Positions 6,307 through 10,410 of a stretch of 10,410 nucleotides of DNA are shown piece by piece. How positions within the stretch are numbered: the stretch's first letter is position 1; each line of letters starts with the position of its first letter. The notes below the pieces were generated by a model. That model searched no databases, was not told the DNA's origin, and worked only from the letters and a program-made list of their open reading frames with translations. The translations under genes and the position numbers were made by a program. Source of the stretch: CAYRWR01 sp964537555 (GTDB lineage Bacteria; Spirochaetota; Brevinematia; Brevinematales; CAYRWR01); contig CAZIAD010000077.1 of assembly GCA_964537555.1 (NCBI GenBank), positions 1 through 10,410 of the forward strand. Direction: 5' to 3'.

Positions 6307-6575
6307 TTAGATGAAAAACACATCCCCTCCCCAATTCCTGATATTATTTAGAATATATTACCTGATATGATCAAAGATCTTTCATCACGGATGATATGGT
6401 CATAGAAACTACGCTGCCAGATTGATCCTCCCTGAGTAGATCTCAGAATATTGATTTCACTACACACATTCATTTTGAACCTGCCTACAATCATGGAAAG
6501 ACCCATCTGTCTGCGGTACTTTCGATATGACTCAATATCTCCTCGCAGGCGTAATTCATAAATTTCCCCTACACC
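6307..6575 (-). pseudogene. Remnant of a REP-associated (RAYT, Y1-type) transposase, C-terminal part
   Basis: On the minus strand the frame reads GVGEIYELRL (from about 6575), then YRRQMGLSMIVGRFKMN and GSIWQRSFYDHIIRDERSL. These match the C-terminal hallmark of RAYT/IS200-like transposases as I know them ('G.IHELPL', 'I.GRFKMN..K.IN..R', 'WQRSFYDHIIR.E', 'IR.YI..NP..W'). At about 6372-6374 one base seems lost. In the next frame the family ending continues as DHIR-stop-YILNNIRNWGGDV, with TAA at 6358-6360 replacing a codon, and ends at TAA 6307-6309. The N-terminal half with the HUH motif is absent. The copy is therefore 5'-truncated, frameshifted and interrupted. It is a dead fossil, not a gene. 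The left edge of recognisable similarity is approximate. Confidence 0.72.
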
Positions 6576-6584
6576 CGGTCCTAA

Positions 6585-6633
6585 CCCCCTCCCTCTATCC
6601 TCCCTCCCCTCTGTGACTTTGTGACTCTGTGAG
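6585..6633. repeat. C-rich tract and 8-bp-period repeat upstream of the transposase remnant
   Basis: Four C-runs (6585-6589, 6591-6593, 6602-6604, 6606-6609) give the minus strand four G-runs with gaps of 1, 8 and 1 nt, a near-quadruplex pattern. Immediately to the right, TGTGA(C/G) recurs at 6612, 6620 and 6628 with an exact 8-bp period. Nothing else is evident between 6636 and 6710, which is AT-rich non-coding DNA. Confidence 0.5.
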
Positions 6634-6710
6634 AGACCCTCAGCCCACTTCACAATCCACCTCTTAATTCCTAAAAATAAAATATTTCTCACAAAAACCC
6701 CCTGAATCGC

Positions 6711-6739
6711 TTGACACTTTTTCCACGTCCCCTTATCCT
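6711..6739 (+). promoter_or_regulatory. Strong sigma-70 promoter of the small ORF / ABC leader
   Basis: A perfect TTGACA (6711-6716) and TATCCT (6734-6739, 4 of 6) are 17 bp apart. Transcription would start near 6746. It precedes the GTG-started small ORF by about 46 nt and is the only convincing promoter I find upstream of the ABC operon. Confidence 0.6.
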
Positions 6740-6791
6740 CTTTTCCAACAAGAGAGAACAGGATTCTTTCAAATACAAAAAGGAGCGACGT

Positions 6792-6920
6792 GTGAAACAT
6801 TTTAACTCAGCCACTATTATCACAACATCAGTGAAACATTCCGTGATGATTAATGCATTCCGTCTGGGGAATACCGCATTCACACAGAGCCCGCATTCTG
6901 TTCCGAGGAACAGAGACTAG
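6792..6920 (+). CDS. Small ORF (42 aa): leader peptide or small protein ahead of the ABC operon
   Basis: GTG at 6792 has an excellent AAAAGGAG ribosome-binding site (AGGAG at 6781-6785) with 6-nt spacing. The frame ends at TAG 6918-6920. The peptide begins (V/M)KHFNSATIITTSVKHSVM and ends HSVPRNRD. It is basic, rich in Ser, Thr, Asn and His, and has no membrane helix or signal peptide. The VKH(F/S) motif occurs twice, 13 codons apart, encoded by an exact 10-bp direct repeat. A promoter precedes it and an intrinsic terminator follows 23 nt after its stop, so the unit is complete by itself. Because the ABC ATPase gene starts 20 nt beyond that terminator, the ORF may instead be a leader peptide controlling read-through. 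A third reading is that the RNA, not the peptide, is the product. I recognise no homologue. An in-frame ATG at 6846 is a weaker alternative start. Confidence 0.5.
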   Translation: MKHFNSATIITTSVKHSVMINAFRLGNTAFTQSPHSVPRNRD

Positions 6921-6943
6921 TAATCTTAAGCGATTATTATTTT

Positions 6944-6974
6944 GGCTGCCGGCTTTGCCGGCAGCCTTTTTTTT
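6944..6974 (+). terminator. Strong intrinsic terminator just before the ABC operon
   Basis: A perfect 10-bp GC-rich stem, GGCTGCCGGC (6944-6953) with GCCGGCAGCC (6957-6966), closes a 3-nt loop and runs straight into eight T (6967-6974). It reads only on the plus strand. It follows the small ORF by 23 nt and precedes the ribosome-binding site of the ABC ATPase gene. Confidence 0.95.
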
Positions 6975-6994
6975 ATGCCCCATGGAGGTGCCAC

Positions 6995-8017
6995 ATGATA
7001 CGAGTAAATGACCTGAGCCGTACTTTTATAGTACAGGAAAAAGACCCCGGACTGAAAGGAATGATCAGAAGCCTGTTTAATCCCCGCTACAAGACAGTGA
7101 CCGCGGTAGACGCTATGGACTTCCACATCCGCAAGGGCGAGATCGTGGGCTACCTGGGCCCCAACGGCGCAGGCAAATCCACTACCATCAAGATGATGAC
7201 GGGTATCCTCCAGCCCAGCGGAGGCCGGTGCAGTGTCAATGGGCTGGACCCTTTTACTGACCGCATGGCCCATGCCCGGGGCATAGGGGTAGTATTCGGC
7301 CAGAGGACTCAGCTATGGTGGGACCTACCCCTGTCTGAGACTTACGGCATCCTGCGGGAGATCTACGAGATACCCCAGGCGGAATACGATGAGCGCCTGG
7401 CCTTTCTCAAGGAGGTCCTGGAGATAGACCAGTTTATGGCCAGCCCGGTACGGACCCTGTCCCTGGGGCAGCGGATGCGGGCCGACCTGGCCGCCTCCCT
7501 CCTGCACAACCCGCCCGTGCTCTTTCTGGACGAGCCTACTATAGGACTGGACATCATGGTCAAGGAACGCATCCGGGAGGCTATACTGGCGATCAACCGG
7601 CAGTACAGCACCACCGTGGTCCTCACTACCCACGACCTTCAGGACGTAGAGGAGCTGTGTGAGCGGGTCATCGTCATAGACCACGGCCGGCTTATCTATG
7701 ACGGGCAGATAGACAGTCTCAAGAAGGACTACGGCTATATGCGTAAGGTCATCTTTGAGACCCATAAGCCCCAGACTCTGAAGGAGCTCCGGCTGCCCAC
7801 CCTGGACCGGCTGGATCCCGCCGACTGCCGTATCCATGCCGAGGGGGCCTTTTTACACATAGAGTTTAACAAAAAGAAGATCACCCTGCCCCGTATCATC
7901 AAGCTGGTTACAGGCAGGATGGACATCATCGACCTGTCGGTACATGAGACCGACATAGAGGAGATCATCAAGAGGATCTACCGTAACGGAGTACATCATG
8001 AAAAAGATACTAAGTAA
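6995..8017 (+). CDS. ABC-2 exporter ATPase subunit (COG4586 type, 340 aa)
   Basis: This is the nucleotide-binding subunit of a three-gene export system, working at the inner face of the cytoplasmic membrane. The motifs are complete: Walker A GPNGAGKST (55-63), Q-loop Q103 in VVFGQRTQLWWDLP, signature LSLGQ (155-159), Walker B VLFLDE (175-180) with catalytic E180, D-loop IGLD (183-186) and switch histidine H213 in TTHD. The stretch GQRTQLWWDLPLSETYGIL is characteristic of the uncharacterised COG4586 group. A C-terminal extension of roughly 90 residues follows the ATPase core. The start has GGAGG (6984-6988), 6 nt upstream. The gene overlaps the first permease by 20 bp, so expression is coupled. 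The substrate is unknown, and relatives are annotated only as drug or generic exporters. An intrinsic terminator directly upstream suggests attenuation control. Confidence 0.95.
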   Translation: MIRVNDLSRTFIVQEKDPGLKGMIRSLFNPRYKTVTAVDAMDFHIRKGEIVGYLGPNGAGKSTTIKMMTGILQPSGGRCSVNGLDPFTDRMAHARGIGVVFGQRTQLWWDLPLSETYGILREIYEIPQAEYDERLAFLKEVLEIDQFMASPVRTLSLGQRMRADLAASLLHNPPVLFLDEPTIGLDIMVKERIREAILAINRQYSTTVVLTTHDLQDVEELCERVIVIDHGRLIYDGQIDSLKKDYGYMRKVIFETHKPQTLKELRLPTLDRLDPADCRIHAEGAFLHIEFNKKKITLPRIIKLVTGRMDIIDLSVHETDIEEIIKRIYRNGVHHEKDTK

Positions 8018-8828
8018 GATAAGGGTCTACTGCACTTTTGCCCTCAATGAGGTCAAGATCCTCCTGAGCTACCGCCTGAACTTCTTTATGTTCGTAGCGG
8101 GTGGCATACTGTTTACCTTTGTGAGCTATTACCTGTGGCGGGCGGTGTACCAGTCCAGCTCTACCCAGATTATCGAGGGCTTCAGCATCACGGATATGAC
8201 AGTCTATGTGTTCATGGCTGCCATATCCAGCCGCATCATCAATTCCGGCAACACAGACGGATTTGTAGCCGATGAGGTTAAGAGCGGAGGGATATCCATG
8301 AGCCTCATCAAGCCCATACGCTATGAGACCTACATATTTTCCCGCAGCCTGGGCCAGATAGGCTACCAGACCCTCCTGGTAGCCCTGCCCATCTGGATAG
8401 TGCTGCAGCTGGTCCTGGTGTACCGGCTGGGAGGGAGCCTGCCCCGCATCCAGGACATGGCCTTCTTCCTGTGCAGTGTGTCTCTGAGCGTGCTCATCAT
8501 GTTTTTTATGAACTACACCTACGGGCTGCTTAGCTTTGTGTTTACCAATCTGTGGGGATTCCTGTTTCTGAAGCGGGCTATCATTTACTTCCTGTCGGGA
8601 GCCATGATACCCCTGAGCTTTTTCCCCGATGTGATAGAGCGGGTCCTGCTCCTCCTGCCCTTCAGCTCCATGATCTATACTCCCATACTGATCTATATGG
8701 GGCGTATGGACTGGACAGAGCTCCTGAGCTCCCTGGGCCTGCAGCTGTTCTGGGTGGGATTTTTCTGGCTGCTCATGAGGCTGACCTGGCGCAGCATGAT
8801 ACGGCGCCTCACTATTTTAGGAGGATGA
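7998..8828 (+). CDS. ABC-2 exporter permease subunit 1 (COG4587 type, 276 aa)
   Basis: An integral membrane half of the exporter. About six hydrophobic helices are visible: near 28-47 (NFFMFVAGGILFTFVSYYLW), weaker at 62-80, 121-143, 153-182, 214-234 and 245-262. The motif LSGAMIPLSFFPDVIE (199-214), with a Pro-rich reentrant-like turn followed by a helix ending in PF..MIYTP, is typical of the ABC-2 permease family paired with COG4586 ATPases. The start ATG at 7998 has GGAG (7988-7991), 6 nt upstream, and lies inside the ATPase gene. The stop is followed after 1 bp by the second permease, which is consistent with a tightly coupled operon and stoichiometric assembly. There is no signal peptide, as expected. 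Substrate unknown. Confidence 0.92.
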   Translation: MKKILSKIRVYCTFALNEVKILLSYRLNFFMFVAGGILFTFVSYYLWRAVYQSSSTQIIEGFSITDMTVYVFMAAISSRIINSGNTDGFVADEVKSGGISMSLIKPIRYETYIFSRSLGQIGYQTLLVALPIWIVLQLVLVYRLGGSLPRIQDMAFFLCSVSLSVLIMFFMNYTYGLLSFVFTNLWGFLFLKRAIIYFLSGAMIPLSFFPDVIERVLLLLPFSSMIYTPILIYMGRMDWTELLSSLGLQLFWVGFFWLLMRLTWRSMIRRLTILGG

Positions 8829-8829
8829 T

Positions 8830-9621
8830 ATGAAGAGATATTTGAGATTATACTCCCGCTTTCTGGGGCAGTACCTTAAATCCCTCATGGAGTACCGGGT
8901 GGACTTCTGGGTAGGGATGGGCGGCTTCCTGGTCATACAGGCCACGGGGGTGGCATTTATCTATATGGTATTCCAGAAGATCCCCCAGCTCAACGGCTGG
9001 GACTTCCACCAGATCCTGTTCATCTACGGATTTTCCCAGGTACCCCGGGCCATAGACCACCTCCTTACGGACAACCTGTGGCTCCTGGCAGGCAATATCA
9101 TCGTGAAGGGGGAGTTTGACCGCTATCTGGTGCGTCCCGTGTCTCCCCTGTTTCACCTGCTGGCGGAGCGCTTTCAGCCTGACGCCTTCGGGGAGATGAT
9201 CATAGGAGTGGGCCTGCTCATCTACTCCATGATCCGGATGCATCTGACCATGAGCCCGGGACAGGTGGGCCTGTTTATTCTGGCTATACTGGCCGGCACC
9301 GTGATCTACTTTGCGATCAAGCTCGCTTTTGCCAGCCTGGCCTTCTGGGTCAAGTCCAGCCAGAGTATACTGTTTATGATGTACACCTTTTCGGAGTTTG
9401 CCAAGTACCCTACGTCCATATTCTCCCCCTTCATCCGGGGAGTGGTGACCTTCGCGCTGCCCTTTGTGTTTACGGCATTTGTCCCGGCATCCTACTTTCT
9501 GGGCCGTGACGCCCTGCTGCCCGCTATCGGAGGGACGGTACTGGCGGCTGTGATCAGCTGCAGCCTGGCCCTCCTGCTGTGGCGGGCCGGCATCCGCAGG
9601 TATGAGTCAGCAGGGAGCTGA
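8830..9621 (+). CDS. ABC-2 exporter permease subunit 2 (COG3694 type, 263 aa)
   Basis: The second, non-identical membrane subunit. Characteristic features are GEFDRYLVRPVSPLFHLLAERF (94-115, given in part: a cytosolic loop likely to contact the ATPase) and the AKYPTSIFSPFIRGVVTF segment (191-208), matching the 'YP..I.....R..LTF..P' pattern of COG3694 permeases. Hydrophobic helices lie near 28-48, 58-75, 121-137, 145-172, 203-224 and 228-250. The start ATG has AGGAGG (8819-8824) with 5-nt spacing, overlapping the end of the first permease gene. With that permease it should form a heterodimeric channel energised by two copies of the ATPase. It is the last gene of the operon. A terminator follows about 200 bp later, after a 7-bp repeat array. 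Confidence 0.92.
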   Translation: MKRYLRLYSRFLGQYLKSLMEYRVDFWVGMGGFLVIQATGVAFIYMVFQKIPQLNGWDFHQILFIYGFSQVPRAIDHLLTDNLWLLAGNIIVKGEFDRYLVRPVSPLFHLLAERFQPDAFGEMIIGVGLLIYSMIRMHLTMSPGQVGLFILAILAGTVIYFAIKLAFASLAFWVKSSQSILFMMYTFSEFAKYPTSIFSPFIRGVVTFALPFVFTAFVPASYFLGRDALLPAIGGTVLAAVISCSLALLLWRAGIRRYESAGS

Positions 9622-9625
9622 AAAC

Positions 9626-9657
9626 ATAGTCGATAGTCAATAGCCAATAGTCGATAG
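9626..9657 (+). repeat. 7-bp tandem repeat array (ATAGTCG type, about 4.5 units)
   Basis: Units read ATAGTCG, ATAGTCA, ATAGCCA, ATAGTCG and a partial ATAG, starting 5 nt after the stop of the last ABC gene. They carry stop codons in several frames. An array of the same heptad type in the opposite orientation lies at 9866-9893. Confidence 0.9.
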
Positions 9658-9815
9658 AGGCTAACGCCTGGATGTGGGTGCTTAATTATAGAAGAGAGTG
9701 AGTATATTGCAGTGGGATCAGTCCTTACATTTTATTTTGGATAAAGGGGATGTTCCTGACAAATTTTATATACAATACGTACCACTAGCCATGGTGGTAA
9801 ATACCTCCAAACTGG
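9658..9815. other. Non-coding 3' region of the ABC operon
   Basis: No ORF, promoter or known RNA is convincing here. It is AT-rich. A TACAAT box at 9771-9776 lacks a matching -35 element. A small hairpin, ACCAC (9781-9785) with GTGGT (9794-9798), lies just before the operon terminator. Confidence 0.5.
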
Positions 9816-9847
9816 AAGAGCCGTTGATCCTAGAGTCAGCGGCTTTT
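9816..9847 (+). terminator. Intrinsic terminator of the ABC operon
   Basis: The stem AGCCGTTGA (9819-9827) pairs with TCAGCGGCT (9836-9844) through nine pairs including one wobble, with an 8-nt loop and a following TTTT. Upstream AAG can pair with the T-run to lengthen the stem. It lies about 195 bp after the last ABC stop codon and is the first good rightward terminator after it. Confidence 0.75.
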
Positions 9848-9865
9848 CTATTTACACGGACTTTG

Positions 9866-9893
9866 GACTATTGACTGACGACTAGTGACTCAA
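9866..9893 (-). repeat. 7-bp repeat array in inverted orientation (GACTNNN, 4 units)
   Basis: GACT recurs at 9866, 9873, 9880 and 9887 with an exact 7-bp period. Read on the minus strand this gives AGTC every 7 bp, the same pattern as the array at 9626-9657. The 22-bp segment ending in CAATAGTC matches the first array at about 16 of 22 positions, so the two form an imperfect inverted repeat around the operon terminator. Confidence 0.75.
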
Positions 9894-10410
9894 ACGAAGC
9901 CTAATCTGACTCCGGGCGTTTTCTCATGCACAGGGAGGGGGACTATTTTGCCCGAGGCCGGGGTGCCACCTGCCGGAGACAGGGAGCCGGGCCGGATGAT
10001 GAGTGACATTGACGGCATAAGCCGGAGCATCACAGCCCTAGCCGGGTGAGCGGGGGTCGTAGGGAAGGGCTACGCCCCCGGTCTGAGTCTTCTCTTTTTG
10101 AGCCGATAATCTCGGAACCTAGCGAGTGGCGCTTCACCTGACGGCGGATAGCAGTGCCCAGGCAGCCACCAGGTGCCTTGCCCGGCGCCAGCCGGAGGGC
10201 TTTCCGCTTTCTTTTCAGGAAGAAAAGAAAGCTTGGCAAAGAAAATTCCTTTTTTGGCCGGTGGTAAAGTGGTGCATCCCCCAGCGAAATGACTGCGGAG
10301 TAGAGCAGGCACCATGCCAGGCGGGCTGAATGTCCGTGCGGAAGGGTTTAGATTAGGGTAGGTCAGCCCTGCTGGGGTGTAGGGTGGGGCGCACGGTGCG
10401 GAGCGTAGCA
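9894..10410. other. GC-rich, hairpin-dense region without a convincing gene (runs off the window)
   Basis: Short open frames exist on both strands (for example 10030-10239 minus and 10126-10329 plus), but none has a family-like sequence or a good start. Several stems can be drawn. One is nested: GGGC 9989-9992, TGATG 9997-10001 and CGGC 10013-10016 pair with GCCG 10021-10024, CATCA 10028-10032 and GCCC 10035-10038. Others are CGGGGG-CGTAG 10051-10062 with CTACG-CCCCCG 10070-10080 (one bulged T), AGGCA 10160-10164 with TGCCT 10174-10178, CCGGC 10182-10186 with GCCGG 10191-10195, and GGCA 10308-10311 with TGCC 10315-10318. It may be a dispersed repeat or a structured RNA; I cannot tell which. 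Confidence 0.5.
10206..10232. repeat. Perfect 11-bp inverted repeat (hairpin)
   Basis: GCTTTCTTTTC (10206-10216) and GAAAAGAAAGC (10222-10232) flank a 5-nt AGGAA loop. It is a polypyrimidine arm facing a polypurine arm, inside the GC-rich region. No T-tract follows directly on either strand, so it is not a classical terminator. Confidence 0.85.

Larger units (their letters stand above)
6746..6994 (+). promoter_or_regulatory. Candidate transcription-attenuation leader of the ABC operon
   Basis: From the predicted transcription start (about 6746) to the ABC ATPase ATG at 6995 the RNA would be about 250 nt. It contains the small ORF, a 7-bp hairpin with a CGAG tetraloop (TCTGTTC 6897-6903 / GAACAGA 6908-6914), a 5-bp hairpin (TAATC 6921-6925 / GATTA 6932-6936) and the terminator at 6944-6974. 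Only 20 nt, including the GGAGG site (6984-6988), separate the terminator from the ATG. The exporter must therefore be reached by read-through unless an unusual promoter overlaps the terminator. I found no clear anti-terminator pairing and no match to a riboswitch class that I know. Confidence 0.45.

Noticed and set aside
6348..6800. 150-codon minus-strand ORF taken as an intact gene
   Set aside because: Only the C-terminal third resembles a transposase, and that similarity shifts frame and meets a stop. The first half is low-complexity sequence overlapping the small-ORF promoter.
7325..7837. 170-codon frame opposite the ABC ATPase gene
   Set aside because: It is a shadow of a GC-rich coding region with no recognisable motif; the ATPase on the plus strand is certain.
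10030..10329. Overlapping short ORFs in the GC-rich right end
   Set aside because: Sequences are rich in Arg, Lys, Pro and Gly without family features, and they overlap strong inverted repeats. They look like chance frames.
9894..10410. Group II intron, omega-RNA (IscB/TnpB type) or integron attC site
   Set aside because: I could not find a domain V-like motif, a recognisable omega-RNA core or paired attC core sites, and no associated protein gene is inside the window.
1..10410. tRNA, rRNA, CRISPR arrays and origins
   Set aside because: I saw no TTCGA-type T-loops with acceptor stems, no rRNA segments, no spaced direct repeats of CRISPR type and no DnaA-box clusters. A tRNAscan or Infernal run would confirm this.

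Overview
The window most likely comes from a Gram-negative bacterium, and a member of the Spirochaetota is my best guess. That placement is tentative. It rests on the gene mix: an ATPase-HDOD fusion, a stand-alone class III cyclase, a DUF1761 membrane protein, a Phd/PIN toxin-antitoxin pair and a RAYT remnant. No rRNA or tRNA is present to settle it. Base composition is uneven. The AcpH-like, cyclase and ABC genes look GC-rich, while the toxin-antitoxin pair and the intergenic DNA are AT-rich.

Left part (1-4103). A signalling protein with an N-terminal GHKL-type ATPase domain and a C-terminal HDOD domain runs off the left edge on the minus strand. Next is an exported protein of about 238 aa that may have an NTF2-like fold. 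Diverging from it is a homologue of acyl-carrier-protein phosphodiesterase (AcpH), whose promoter sits so close to the start codon that the mRNA may be leaderless. A DUF1761 membrane protein with its own terminator follows on the minus strand. It diverges from a compact class III adenylate cyclase that has every canonical catalytic residue and a GTG start.

Middle part (4107-6575). A Phd/YefM antitoxin and PIN (VapC-like) toxin operon reads leftward from a near-consensus promoter. Two TGTACA-core sites 21 bp apart overlap the -35 region and form a candidate autoregulatory operator. A divergent promoter drives a 445-aa protein with a four-cysteine zinc ribbon and about seven beta-propeller-like repeats, of unknown function. 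Behind it lies a decayed REP-associated (Y1/RAYT-type) transposase remnant with a frameshift and an in-frame stop.

Right part (6711-10410). A compact transcription unit has a TTGACA promoter, a ribosome-binding site, a 42-codon GTG-started ORF and a strong intrinsic terminator. It ends only 20 nt before the first gene of a three-gene ABC-2 exporter operon (ATPase plus two permeases, COG4586/COG4587/COG3694 type). No ordinary promoter fits after the terminator, so the exporter is probably expressed by read-through, making this a candidate attenuator or leader-peptide region. This is the most interesting signal in the window. After the operon come two arrays of 7-bp repeats in opposite orientation on either side of an intrinsic terminator. 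The last 500 bases are GC-rich, have no convincing gene and are dense in hairpins. They may be a dispersed repeat or a structured RNA continuing past the right edge.
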